Shown here in pieces: positions 9,183 through 17,149 of a stretch of DNA of 64,000 nucleotides. Under the pieces are notes generated by a model. The model had not been told where the DNA came from. It searched no databases and saw nothing but the letters and a program-made list of their open reading frames with translations. Both the position numbers and the translations under genes were made by a program. Source of the DNA: an uncultured Streptococcus sp. (GTDB taxonomy: Bacteria; Bacillota; Bacilli; Lactobacillales; Streptococcaceae); contig NZ_CABFMF010000011.1 in the NCBI RefSeq assembly GCF_901875575.1, positions 248,001-312,000 on the forward strand. The letters are read 5' to 3'. Position 1 is the stretch's first letter; each line of letters begins with the position of its first letter.

Positions 9183-9276
9183 AAATGGACGGAACTCTGG
9201 AGAGACCGTAAAGGCACCGAAGGGGCAAGGCAGGCAACTGCTCAAACTCTCAGGTAAAAGGACAGAGCTAGGATAG
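9183..9276 (+). promoter_or_regulatory. Glycine riboswitch (gcvT-type aptamer)
   Basis: The aptamer core is clear: TCTGGAGAGACCG, then GGCACCGAAGGGGCAA, then AAACTCTCAGGTAAAAGGA and CAGAG, the conserved elements of the gcvT motif in order. Only one complete aptamer is visible; the 70 bases upstream (9118-9182) hold AC-rich remnants that could be a decayed first aptamer or just the kink-turn leader seen in single-aptamer forms. It precedes a terminator and an amino-acid:sodium symporter gene, so glycine binding probably switches synthesis of the transporter. Whether it turns it on or off cannot be read from the sequence. Confidence 0.92.
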
Positions 9277-9304
9277 ACGGCTTTTTAGCATATATCTAAG
9301 CATT

Positions 9305-9340
9305 CCAGAGTACATGTATTTTGCATGTGCTCTTTCTTTT
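9305..9340 (+). terminator. Regulated terminator of the glycine riboswitch
   Basis: AGAGTACATG pairs with CATGTGCTCT around TATTTTG and is followed by TTCTTTT. It lies between the aptamer and the alsT ribosome-binding site and is the likely expression platform. Confidence 0.82.
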
Positions 9341-9365
9341 GGGGTTGAAAAGATAGGAGAATAGA

Positions 9366-10688
9366 ATGTTAGAATTGCTTAAATCAATTGATGCTTTTGC
9401 TTGGGGTCCACCCCTCTTGATTTTATTGGTCGGAACAGGGATTTACCTAACTGCCCGTTTAGGACTTTTGCAGGTTTTGCGTCTCTCTAAGGCCTTTCAG
9501 CTTATTTTTATCAAAGATAAGGGGCATGGGGATGTATCCAGTTTTGCGGCCTTGTGTACAGCGCTAGCAGCGACGGTCGGTACTGGGAATATCATTGGGG
9601 TGGCAACTGCTATTAAAGTTGGTGGTCCTGGTGCTCTTTTTTGGATGTGGATGGCGGCTTTCTTTGGAATGGCAACCAAGTATGCGGAAGGTTTATTAGC
9701 TATTAAATACAGGACTAAAGACGATAACGGTGCTGTTGCAGGAGGTCCCATGCACTATATACTTTTGGGTATGGGAGAAAAGTGGCGCCCACTTGCTATC
9801 TTCTTTGCCCTGACAGGTGTCTTAGTTGCCTTATTAGGTATCGGAACTTTCACTCAAGTGAATTCGATTACAGAATCAATCCAAAATACAACCAGTATTT
9901 CTCCTGCTATCACAGCTCTCGTTTTGTCTGTCTTAGTAGCGATTGCCGTTTTTGGTGGACTCAAGTCTATTTCAAAGGTTTCTACAGCTGTTGTTCCTTT
10001 TATGGCTATTATCTATATTTTAGGAACACTTACAGTTATTTTCTTCAATATTGGAAAACTCCCTGCTACAATCGCTCTAATCTTGACATCAGCTTTTAGT
10101 CCAGTTGCTGCGGTGGGTGGTTTTGCTGGGGCTAGCATTCGGATGGCTATCCAAAATGGTGTGGCGCGTGGTGTCTTTTCAAACGAATCTGGTCTGGGTT
10201 CTGCTCCCATTGCAGCTGCTGCAGCTAAGACAAATGAACCAGTAGAGCAAGGTTTGATTTCCATGACAGGAACTTTTATTGATACCCTCATCATTTGTAC
10301 TCTGACTGGTTTGACCATCTTGGTAACTGGAGTATGGAATAGTGACTTGAATGGAGTGGCTTTGACTCAGTCAGCCTTCTCAACAGTATTTTCACACTTT
10401 GGGCCTGCCCTCTTGACCATCTTCCTTGTACTTTTTGCCTTTACAACGATTCTAGGTTGGAACTACTATGGAGAACGCTGTTTCGAGTTCCTCTTTGGGG
10501 TTCGTTTTATCTGGATTTACCGTGTGGTCTTTGTGCTCATGGTCTTGTTGGGAGGATTTATCGAGTTGGATATGGTTTGGATTATCGCAGATATTGTTAA
10601 TGCCTTGATGGCTCTGCCAAACTTGATTGCCCTCTTGGTTTTATCACCAGTTGTTATTGCTGAGACTAAAAAGTATTTTAATAAATAA
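9366..10688 (+). CDS. alsT: Sodium:alanine/glycine symporter (AGCS family)
   Basis: 440 residues with about 10-11 membrane segments. The family signature GTGNIIGVATAI is near residue 75, with GGPMHYI and NGVARGVFSNESGLGSAPIAA further on, all typical of alanine or glycine:cation symporters. The ATG at 9366 has AGGAGA upstream. The glycine riboswitch in the leader points to glycine as substrate or co-signal. A terminator follows within 15 bases, so it is monocistronic. Confidence 0.93.
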   Translation: MLELLKSIDAFAWGPPLLILLVGTGIYLTARLGLLQVLRLSKAFQLIFIKDKGHGDVSSFAALCTALAATVGTGNIIGVATAIKVGGPGALFWMWMAAFFGMATKYAEGLLAIKYRTKDDNGAVAGGPMHYILLGMGEKWRPLAIFFALTGVLVALLGIGTFTQVNSITESIQNTTSISPAITALVLSVLVAIAVFGGLKSISKVSTAVVPFMAIIYILGTLTVIFFNIGKLPATIALILTSAFSPVAAVGGFAGASIRMAIQNGVARGVFSNESGLGSAPIAAAAAKTNEPVEQGLISMTGTFIDTLIICTLTGLTILVTGVWNSDLNGVALTQSAFSTVFSHFGPALLTIFLVLFAFTTILGWNYYGERCFEFLFGVRFIWIYRVVFVLMVLLGGFIELDMVWIIADIVNALMALPNLIALLVLSPVVIAETKKYFNK

Positions 10689-10690
10689 TG

Positions 10691-10716
10691 GAATCACACA
10701 CCGCGTGTGATTTTTT
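10691..10716 (+). terminator. Terminator after alsT
   Basis: AATCACAC pairs with GTGTGATT around a four-base loop, followed by six T. A standard intrinsic terminator two bases after the stop codon. Confidence 0.85.
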
Positions 10717-10819
10717 GCTTTCATAAAAAATTTCTATCAGTGCAATTTAAAATATATATTATACACGGTATAGAATCTGTGATAGACTAGGTTTCAACAA
10801 CATGAAAAGAGGTTTTATG

Positions 10820-11368
10820 ATGACAACATTTACCATCCATACAGTAGAATCAGCACCAGCAGAAGTGAAAGAAGTTCTTGAAACAGTAGAAAAAGATAAC
10901 AATGGTTATATTCCTAACCTAATCGGTCTCTTGGCTAATGCACCGACTGCTTTAGAGGCTTACCGTACTGTCGGAGCCATCAATCGTCGCAACAGCCTGA
11001 CACCAGTTGAGCGTGAAGTGGTGCAAATCACGGCAGCTGTAACCAATGGTTGTGCCTTCTGTGTTGCAGGTCACACAGCCTTTTCAATCAAACAAATCCA
11101 GATGAACGATGACCTTCTTCAAGCTCTTCGTAATCGTACTCCAATTGAAACAGATCCTAAATTGGACACCTTAGCTAAGTTTACTTTGGCAGTTATCAAT
11201 ACCAAGGGTCGTGTAGGAGATGAAGCCTTGTCTGAGTTTCTAGAAGCTGGCTACACTCAACAAAATGCCTTGGATGTGGTTCTTGGTGTCAGTCTAGCAA
11301 GCCTCTGTAACTATGCCAACAACCTAGCCAATACCCCAATTAACCCAGAATTGCAACCTTATGCTTAA
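10820..11368 (+). CDS. Carboxymuconolactone decarboxylase / AhpD-like protein
   Basis: 182 residues, all helical in prediction. It has the AhpD core: Glu66 in the segment PVEREVVQ, then Cys78, Cys81 and His85 in CAFCVAGH, the thiol pair and base of alkylhydroperoxidase-type enzymes, so a role in peroxide or thiol redox chemistry is likely. Substrate unknown. Two ATG codons in tandem (10817 and 10820) follow AGAGG; the second has the better spacing. A further ATG at 10802 has no ribosome-binding site. It stands alone, with terminators on both sides. Confidence 0.85.
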   Translation: MTTFTIHTVESAPAEVKEVLETVEKDNNGYIPNLIGLLANAPTALEAYRTVGAINRRNSLTPVEREVVQITAAVTNGCAFCVAGHTAFSIKQIQMNDDLLQALRNRTPIETDPKLDTLAKFTLAVINTKGRVGDEALSEFLEAGYTQQNALDVVLGVSLASLCNYANNLANTPINPELQPYA

Positions 11369-11380
11369 TCCTTATCGGAG

Positions 11381-11414
11381 TAAAACGAAGTTTGAATTTT
11401 CAACTTCGTTTTTT
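11381..11414 (+). terminator. Terminator after the AhpD-like gene
   Basis: AAAACGAAGTT pairs with AACTTCGTTTT around a nine-base loop and runs into T residues. A strong stem. Confidence 0.87.
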
Positions 11415-11474
11415 AAGTCCTCATTTAAGCGCTTTTATGCTATACTGATACTAACATGATTATTGGAGGTTGTG

Positions 11475-12374
11475 ATGAAAAAACTCCCCTTAGTATTTTC
11501 GGGCTGTTTACTTGGTTTGGCTGGAGCTGGAAATCTTATTTTAGATACGTTGCCAGTTCTGTCCCATCTGTTGAGTTTGACAGGTTTGGTTTTGTGGATT
11601 TACTTTCTGCTTCTTCATCTCTTTAATTGGTCAGAAACTAAGCAAGAATTGACCAAGCCACCTCTTTTATCTGGCATGGCCACCTTTCCTATGGCAGGGA
11701 TGATTTTATCGACTTATGTCTTTCGCGTCTTCCCTCATCTTCCTTTGGTAGCGCAGGGTCTCTGGTGGTTTTCATTTCTCTTGGATTTGGCCTTGATTGC
11801 TGGTTTTACCATCAAATTTGCCTGTCCGGGGCGGAGGGTTCATGCGACTCCTAGCTGGACGGTGCTTTATGTGGGGATAGCAGTAGCAGCCTTGACCTAT
11901 CCTCTTGTAGGCATCATCGAAATTGCCTATGCGACCTTGAGTTTTGGATTTCTCTTGACCTTCTATCTCTACCCGCTTATTTATAGCGATTTAAAGAAAC
12001 ATCCACTCCCACTAGCCATGCTTGGACAAGAAGGGATTTACTGTGCTCCTTTCTCTCTACTCTTGGCTTCCCTGGTTCGGGTTGGAGGTGCCAGTCTACC
12101 GACTTGGGTCTTAATCGTTATGATTTTGTCTTCCCAATCCTTCTTTTTCTTTGTTTTGACTCGTCTGCCCAATATTTTAAAACAAGGCTTTCAACCAGCT
12201 TTCTCAGCCCTCACTTTCCCAACCATTATCACAGCTACCTCGCTCAAAATGGCTCAGGGAATCTTGAAACTTCCATTTCTGGATTATCTGGTACTGGCTG
12301 AAACTGTTATTTGCCTAATCATTTTGCTCTTTGTATTAGGCGCTTATCTGATTTGGTTACGAAAAAAGGTCTAG
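11475..12374 (+). CDS. TDT-family (TehA-like) membrane transporter
   Basis: 299 residues with about ten membrane segments spread over the whole length. The pattern fits the tellurite-resistance/dicarboxylate transporter family, which in pneumococcal annotation carries the misleading name 'exfoliative toxin'; SLAC1-like anion channels share the fold. KFACPGRRVHATPSWTVLYVG and LIYSDLKKHPLP are typical family stretches. The start at ATG 11475 is preceded by GGAGG at five bases; the longer frame from 11463 is not needed. The substrate (organic acid or anion) cannot be told. It converges on serS. Confidence 0.78.
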   Translation: MKKLPLVFSGCLLGLAGAGNLILDTLPVLSHLLSLTGLVLWIYFLLLHLFNWSETKQELTKPPLLSGMATFPMAGMILSTYVFRVFPHLPLVAQGLWWFSFLLDLALIAGFTIKFACPGRRVHATPSWTVLYVGIAVAALTYPLVGIIEIAYATLSFGFLLTFYLYPLIYSDLKKHPLPLAMLGQEGIYCAPFSLLLASLVRVGGASLPTWVLIVMILSSQSFFFFVLTRLPNILKQGFQPAFSALTFPTIITATSLKMAQGILKLPFLDYLVLAETVICLIILLFVLGAYLIWLRKKV

Positions 12375-12396
12375 CTAGAAATAGCTAAACCTTATT
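12368..12396. terminator. Bidirectional terminator between the TDT gene and serS
   Basis: CTAGCTA-GAAA-TAGCTAAAC forms a hairpin overlapping the end of the transporter gene. T-runs follow on the plus strand and A-runs precede it, so it can end both convergent transcripts. Confidence 0.72.
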
Positions 12397-12398
12397 TT

Positions 12399-13673
12399 TT
12401 ATGGTTTGATAACTTCAGCTCCACCCATGTAAGGACGAAGAGCTTCTGGGATGGTCACAGAACCATCTTCATTTTGATAGTTTTCAAGAATAGCAGCTAC
12501 TGTACGTCCAACTGCAAGTCCAGAACCGTTCAAGGTATGGAGCAATTTTACCTTGCCATCAGCTTCATCACGGTAACGGATTTGGGCACGACGGGCTTGG
12601 AAATCTTCTGTATTTGAACAGCTTGAGATTTCACGGTAATTGTTTTGCGCTGGAATCCAAACTTCCAAGTCGTAAGTCTTGGCAGCTGAGAAGCCCATAT
12701 CTCCAGTAGAGAGAGCAACGACACGGTATGGAAGATTGAGTTTTTTAAGAATGTTTTCAGCGTTGGCTGTCATTTTTTCCAATTCTTCATAAGATTCTTC
12801 TGGTTTGGCAAATTTAACCATTTCAACCTTGTGGAATTGGTGCAAACGAATCAAGCCACGAGTATCACGACCAGCAGAACCAGCCTCAGAACGGAATGAT
12901 GGACTCATAGCAGTGAAGTAGATTGGCAGGTCTTTGCCGTCCAGGATTTCATCACGGTAGTAGTTTGTCAGAGGAACTTCAGCTGTAGGAATAAGGACAT
13001 AATTGCTGTCGCTCAATTCAAAAGTATCTTCCTTGAATTTTGGATATTGACCAGTACCAAACATAGAATCGTGGTTAACCATGTAAGGCGTGATGACTTC
13101 AGTATAACCTTCTTTGCCATGCTCATCCAACATAAAGTTGTAGATAGCACGTTCTAAACGAGCCCCGAGCCCTTTATAGAAGAGGAAACGAGCCCCTGTC
13201 ACCTTACCACCACGTTCCCAGTCAAGGATACCAAGATCTTCACCAAGATCCCAGTGAGCCTTTGGCTCGAAGTCAAACCCGCGTGGAGTACCCCAACGGC
13301 GAACTTCCACATTGTCGTCTTCGTCAGCCCCAACAGGAACGCTGTCAGCTGGGATGTTTGGAAGAGTCGTGGTAAATTCTGTCAATTTAATATCGATTTC
13401 TGCCAATTCAGCATCCAAAGCCTTGACCTCAGCGGATAGAGTTTGCATAGCAGCAATCTTGTCATCTGCATTTTCTTTGTTGCGTTTTGCTTGGGCAATC
13501 TCAGCAGAAACTGTGTTACGTTCTGCCTTGAGAGTTTCAACCTTGACCAAGATGTCACGACGTTTAGCATCGATTTCTTTCATCTCGTTTAAGATAGTAG
13601 CATCTACACCACGTGTAGCCAATTTTTCTGCGACAGCATCAAAGTCTGTACGAATGCGTTTGATATCTAACAT
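12399..13673 (-). CDS. serS: Seryl-tRNA synthetase
   Basis: 424 residues. The N-terminal tRNA-binding arm is a long coiled coil (about residues 30-100). The class II catalytic core shows motif 2 (SFRSEAGSAGRDTRGLIR) and motif 3 (GSGLAVGRTVAAILEN). The start is the ATG at 13673 giving MLDIKRIRTDFDAV, the usual N-terminus; the open frame to 13736 reads back into the T-box terminator. Expression is set by the upstream T-box leader. Confidence 0.97.
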   Translation of the reverse strand: MLDIKRIRTDFDAVAEKLATRGVDATILNEMKEIDAKRRDILVKVETLKAERNTVSAEIAQAKRNKENADDKIAAMQTLSAEVKALDAELAEIDIKLTEFTTTLPNIPADSVPVGADEDDNVEVRRWGTPRGFDFEPKAHWDLGEDLGILDWERGGKVTGARFLFYKGLGARLERAIYNFMLDEHGKEGYTEVITPYMVNHDSMFGTGQYPKFKEDTFELSDSNYVLIPTAEVPLTNYYRDEILDGKDLPIYFTAMSPSFRSEAGSAGRDTRGLIRLHQFHKVEMVKFAKPEESYEELEKMTANAENILKKLNLPYRVVALSTGDMGFSAAKTYDLEVWIPAQNNYREISSCSNTEDFQARRAQIRYRDEADGKVKLLHTLNGSGLAVGRTVAAILENYQNEDGSVTIPEALRPYMGGAEVIKP

Positions 13674-13688
13674 AAGATCTCCTTTATG

Positions 13689-13868
13689 AAAAAACACACC
13701 TGACAAAGCGTTGGAGTGGCAGGGCCACGGTTCCATCCAACTTCACAGGTGTGCACTTAATTGTGTATGTAATTGTTACCAACGGTAGAATTTCACCTAT
13801 CCCTCCTATCTGCTCGCAGCATCCGCAGACTTTCTGAAAGAAGAAGATAACTTACTTATCCGTTGCTA
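13689..13868 (-). promoter_or_regulatory. T-box leader of serS
   Basis: On the minus strand the antiterminator element GGATGGAACCGTGG (13738-13725) is the T-box proper. The terminator pairs CACACCTG (13753-13746 on the minus strand) with CAGGTGTG (13702-13695) and is followed by six T. Upstream, about 13866-13770, lies an imperfect long stem that fits Stem I; its arms CAACGG and CCGTTG pair. A UCU triplet in the sequence GAAATTCTACC on its 3' side could be the serine specifier, but I cannot place the specifier loop with certainty. Uncharged tRNA-Ser would favour read-through into serS. Confidence 0.88.
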
Positions 13869-13870
13869 TG

Positions 13871-13899
13871 ATTATACTAAAGTTTCTACTTTTTTGCAA
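13871..13899 (-). promoter_or_regulatory. Promoter of the serS T-box transcript
   Basis: Minus-strand TTGCAA (13899-13894), 17-base spacer, perfect TATAAT (13876-13871). The -35 element lies inside the last codons of manO. Confidence 0.75.
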
Positions 13900-14257
13900 A
13901 TAGATTTTTAAATTTTTGACCAATGGTCTGAATCAGGGTAGGAAGTTTGACGACCTTGTCATTGCCCAGTTTTTCGCGAGCAATTTTAAGAATAGCCCCT
14001 GAGTCTTTTGATGCAAAGAGGAATTTTCCTCGATCTGTGAAGACTTCGAAGTGGCGACTGATTTTACGACCAGTGACATTGGCTCCAATCTGGTTGATAT
14101 GGTTCCAAGGAATCTGGATAAATTGTTCCACATTGACATCTGGGTAAAATTCCAGAGCCTGATCTCCGACCAGAAATTTCCCAACTTTTCCAGCTATAGA
14201 GAGGTAGGACGTGCCTGTTGTATTGAGTAGCACTGTTTTGTTAAGAGATTGGGCCAT
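13886..14257 (-). CDS. manO: DUF956 protein, ManO-like
   Basis: 123 residues, predicted mainly beta. The whole protein is a DUF956 domain; lactic acid bacterial members are called ManO because the gene often follows mannose PTS genes, where it has been linked to regulation. Here no PTS gene is adjacent: it lies two bases after lysC on the same strand, so it is probably in the lysC transcript. Its 3' end contains the serS promoter. Function in streptococci is not established. Confidence 0.82.
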   Translation of the reverse strand: MAQSLNKTVLLNTTGTSYLSIAGKVGKFLVGDQALEFYPDVNVEQFIQIPWNHINQIGANVTGRKISRHFEVFTDRGKFLFASKDSGAILKIAREKLGNDKVVKLPTLIQTIGQKFKNLFAKK

Positions 14258-14259
14258 GA

Positions 14260-15624
14260 TTAGTCTTCCTTACTTTCACCGAAAAAGGCATTGTAGAGAG
14301 CTTTGATAGCTGCTTTTTCTTGATCTTTATTGACAACAAACATGATAGAAACTTCACTAGAACCTTGAGACATCATCTGGATGTTGATCTTGTTTTCAGA
14401 TAGAGCGCGTGTCGCAGTAGCAGTTACTCCGATATGACTCTTCATCTTTTCACCAACAATCATAATGATTGAAAGGTCGTGTTCGATTTCTGCGTGGTCT
14501 ACTTCAGCTTTTTGAACCAACTGACGAAGGATTTCTTCTTCCTTGATAGGAGTTAGTTCGCGAGAACGGAGAATGATTGAAAGATCGTCGATACCAGTTG
14601 GCATATGTTCCCAACCGATGTTGAGGTCTTCAAGGATTTGCAGAACCTTGCGACCAAATCCAACCTCGCGGTTCATGAGGTATTTCGACATGTTGATGCT
14701 GACAAAGTCAGAGTCACCGGCAATTCCCACAACTGGAAATTCATCACTACTGTGTTTTAGAACGATACGAGTACCTGGATGGTCAGGATTGTTGGTATTC
14801 TTGATAACCAGAGGAATTTTTCCACGGTAGGCAGGAAGAAGAGCTTCGTCATGAAGAACTGAGAATCCTGCATAGGCCAACTCACGCATTTCACGGTAGG
14901 TTAACTCAGGAATCGAGTGTGGTTGGTGGATAATACCAGGGTGGGCTGCAAATATACCATCAACGTCTGTAAAGTTTTCATAGAGGTCTGCCTTAACACC
15001 TGCAGCAATGATAGAACCTGTAATGTCTGATCCTCCACGTGAGAAGGTACAGATTTGATTTTCCTTGGTAACTCCAAAGAAACCAGGAATGACGAGGACT
15101 TCATTTGCATTTGTTAATTCTTCAATCTTGTCATAACTTGATGGAACGATGCGAGCGTGGCCCGGCTCACTTGTTACCACAATCCCAGCTTCTCTAGGGT
15201 GAACATAGCGTGCATCAATACCATTTTGGTTAAAATAGGCAGCGATCAATTTGGCATTGTTGTTTTCACCCGCTGCTAGGAAAGTATCGTAGAGAAATTC
15301 GTTTTCTTCGATAGGAAGAGTTGCCAAGGCACGAATACTTTTTGAAATTTTCTCTAGAACAGCTGGTTTCAGTCTCAATTCACTAACCATGGCAGCATAG
15401 CGGTCGATAATCCAGCTTTGGCTCTTGCTAATATCGTTACCAGCAACATAGTCGCGGTAGTATTTAATCAAGGCATCCGTAACCTTAGTATCTTCAGCAT
15501 TGCGTTTACCAGGCGCAGAAACGACTACAAAACGACGTTCCTTATCACTTTTTACGATATTCAAAACTTTTTCTAATTGACTAGCAGAGGCAAGAGAGCT
15601 ACCTCCAAATTTAACAACTTTCAT
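14260..15624 (-). CDS. lysC: Aspartate kinase
   Basis: 454 residues. Phosphorylates aspartate, the first step toward lysine/diaminopimelate, threonine and methionine; lysine is also needed for the streptococcal peptidoglycan stem. The N-terminus KFGGSSLAS is the kinase signature, SRGGSDITGSIIAAG contributes to aspartate and ATP binding, and two ACT domains fill the last 150 residues (VSINMSKYLMNREVG, and IMIVGEKMKSHIGVTATATR). It is monofunctional. No lysine riboswitch is visible in the short leader. manO follows. Confidence 0.95.
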   Translation of the reverse strand: MKVVKFGGSSLASASQLEKVLNIVKSDKERRFVVVSAPGKRNAEDTKVTDALIKYYRDYVAGNDISKSQSWIIDRYAAMVSELRLKPAVLEKISKSIRALATLPIEENEFLYDTFLAAGENNNAKLIAAYFNQNGIDARYVHPREAGIVVTSEPGHARIVPSSYDKIEELTNANEVLVIPGFFGVTKENQICTFSRGGSDITGSIIAAGVKADLYENFTDVDGIFAAHPGIIHQPHSIPELTYREMRELAYAGFSVLHDEALLPAYRGKIPLVIKNTNNPDHPGTRIVLKHSSDEFPVVGIAGDSDFVSINMSKYLMNREVGFGRKVLQILEDLNIGWEHMPTGIDDLSIILRSRELTPIKEEEILRQLVQKAEVDHAEIEHDLSIIMIVGEKMKSHIGVTATATRALSENKINIQMMSQGSSEVSIMFVVNKDQEKAAIKALYNAFFGESKED

Positions 15625-15758
15625 AAGAACTCCTAAAGTAAGTATTTTATACGATTATAGCAGAAAGAAAGTCTTTTTTCAAATGAAGGAAATAAGCTAT
15701 TTTACAGGAAAAGATAAGGAATCTAAAATCGGCTGAGACACTTATTACATTCTTATTC

Positions 15759-15799
15759 TTGCTTTTTTAGAGTAAAAAAGATATACTTTGATAATAAAA
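15759..15799 (+). promoter_or_regulatory. Promoter of fabM with a FabT-like half site
   Basis: TTGCTT (15759-15764), 17-base spacer, TATACT (15782-15787). Directly downstream is CTTTGATAATAAAA (15786-15799), which resembles the TTTGA half of FabT operators and is repeated in front of fabT. Operator function is inferred. Confidence 0.6.
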
Positions 15800-15837
15800 T
15801 AATTTAACTTGCTTATAAAAATAAAAAAGGAGCCCAG

Positions 15838-16623
15838 ATGGAACACATTATTTATCAGCTTGAAGAGGATTTGGCAATTATTACTTTAAACCGTCCTGAT
15901 GTCGCTAATGGTTTCCATATTCCCATGTGTGAGGAAATATTAGAAGCCTTAATCCTGGCGGAAGAGAATCCAGCTGTGCATTTTATCTTAATTAATGCGA
16001 ATGGGAAAGTCTTCTCAGTTGGGGGAGATTTAGTAGAGATGAAGCGAGCAGTAGATGAGGATGATATTCCATCATTGACGAAAATTGCAGAATTGGTCAA
16101 TACTATTTCTTATAAAATCAAGCAAATTGCAAAACCTGTTTTGATGGAGGTAGATGGAGCAGTTGCTGGTGCTGCAGCAAATATGGCAGTCGCAGCGGAC
16201 TTCTGTTTGGCTACAGATAAAGCCAAATTCATTCAAGCCTTTGTCGGAGTAGGGTTGGCTCCAGATGCAGGGGGGATCTATCTCTTGAGCCGAAGTATTG
16301 GTGTGACACGTGCTGCCCAATTAGCTATGACAGGAGAGGCTTTAACTGCAGAAAAAGCTTTGGAGTGGGGCCTTGTTTATCGGGTCTGTGAAGCTGATAA
16401 ATTAGAAAAGACGAGAGAACAGCTTCTTAAAAAATTAAGACGTGGATCAGCTAATTCTTATACAGCAATCAAGAAGTTGGTTTGGGAGAGCCAATTTAAA
16501 GATTGGGGAGGTTATGCTGAGCTAGAACTAAATCTTCAAGCATCCCTTGCCCAGACAGAGGATTTTAAAGAAGGAGTTCGAGCACATTCGGAAAGAAGAC
16601 GACCTAAATTTAGTGGAAAATGA
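15838..16623 (+). CDS. fabM: trans-2-decenoyl-ACP isomerase FabM (crotonase fold)
   Basis: 261 residues of the enoyl-CoA hydratase/isomerase superfamily. In streptococci this gene makes the cis-3-decenoyl-ACP that feeds unsaturated fatty acids, replacing FabA. The crotonase signature is seen in FSVGGDLVEM and the oxyanion-hole region VDGAVAGAAANMAVAADFCLA. It is first in the fab cluster, 91 bases before the fabT start, with AAGGAG at good distance from ATG 15838. Automatic annotation often calls it enoyl-CoA hydratase (PhaB); position and length favour FabM. Confidence 0.92.
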   Translation: MEHIIYQLEEDLAIITLNRPDVANGFHIPMCEEILEALILAEENPAVHFILINANGKVFSVGGDLVEMKRAVDEDDIPSLTKIAELVNTISYKIKQIAKPVLMEVDGAVAGAAANMAVAADFCLATDKAKFIQAFVGVGLAPDAGGIYLLSRSIGVTRAAQLAMTGEALTAEKALEWGLVYRVCEADKLEKTREQLLKKLRRGSANSYTAIKKLVWESQFKDWGGYAELELNLQASLAQTEDFKEGVRAHSERRRPKFSGK

Positions 16624-16632
16624 AAAAAATAC

Positions 16633-16690
16633 TTGCAGTATTCTTTGTAGTTTGATATAATTCTAAAGTCAAATGTTTTGATAATAAAAG
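16633..16690 (+). promoter_or_regulatory. fabT-fabH promoter with FabT operator elements
   Basis: TTGCAG (16633-16638), 17-base spacer, perfect TATAAT (16656-16661). AGTTTGA (16649-16655) overlaps the -10, AGTCAAAT follows at 16667-16674, and TTTTGATAATAAAA comes next; TTTGA and TCAAA halves are what FabT recognises. Autoregulation by FabT bound to long-chain acyl-ACP is established for pneumococcus and inferred here. Confidence 0.7.
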
Positions 16691-16714
16691 TTTTTTGGAT
16701 AAGGGGGGAGAAGA

Positions 16715-17149
16715 TTGGACTACCAACGAATTAATGAATATTTAACATCTATTTTTAACAATGTCCTTGTTATCGAGGAAGTTAGCTTGAGGGGTAGTCG
16801 TTTCAAGGATATCTCCATCAAAGAAATGCATACGATTGATGTGATAGGGAAGTTTCCAGAGGTAACACCAAGTAAAGTTTCAAAAGAATTGATGGTAACC
16901 CTAGGTACAGTTACGACAAGCTTGAATAACCTAGAAAGAAAGGGTTATATTGAGCGTATTCGTTCCGATTCGGATCGTCGTGTTGTTTATCTGCATTTGA
17001 CAAAGAAGGGTCGCTTAGTGCATAGGCTCCATAAACGTTTCCACAAGGCTATGGTTGAAAAAATCATCGACGGTATGTGCCCTGAGGAGATGGAAGTTAT
17101 GAGTAAGGGCTTGACCAATCTTTATCAATTTTTGGAGGATTTGAGATAA
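16715..17149 (+). CDS. fabT: FabT, MarR-family repressor of fatty-acid synthesis
   Basis: 144 residues starting at TTG 16715, preceded by GGGGGGAGA; this start gives the MDYQRINEYLTSIF N-terminus of known FabT proteins and no ATG fits. A winged helix-turn-helix spans about residues 35-95 (VTPSKVSKELMVTLGTVTTS, and the wing RSDSDRRVVYLHLT). FabT uses acyl-ACP as co-repressor and represses fab genes except fabM in pneumococcus. Its TAA stop shares one base with the fabH start (TAATG), so the two are coupled. Confidence 0.93.
   Translation: MDYQRINEYLTSIFNNVLVIEEVSLRGSRFKDISIKEMHTIDVIGKFPEVTPSKVSKELMVTLGTVTTSLNNLERKGYIERIRSDSDRRVVYLHLTKKGRLVHRLHKRFHKAMVEKIIDGMCPEEMEVMSKGLTNLYQFLEDLR

Noticed and set aside
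8815..9237. 140-codon minus-strand ORF
   Set aside because: Shadow of the DUF6287-like gene and the glycine riboswitch; composition is not protein-like.
13674..13736. N-terminal extension of SerS
   Set aside because: The extra codons are the T-box terminator region read as protein; the family start is at 13673.
15625..15760. Lysine riboswitch upstream of lysC
   Set aside because: The leader is short and none of the lysine aptamer blocks is present.
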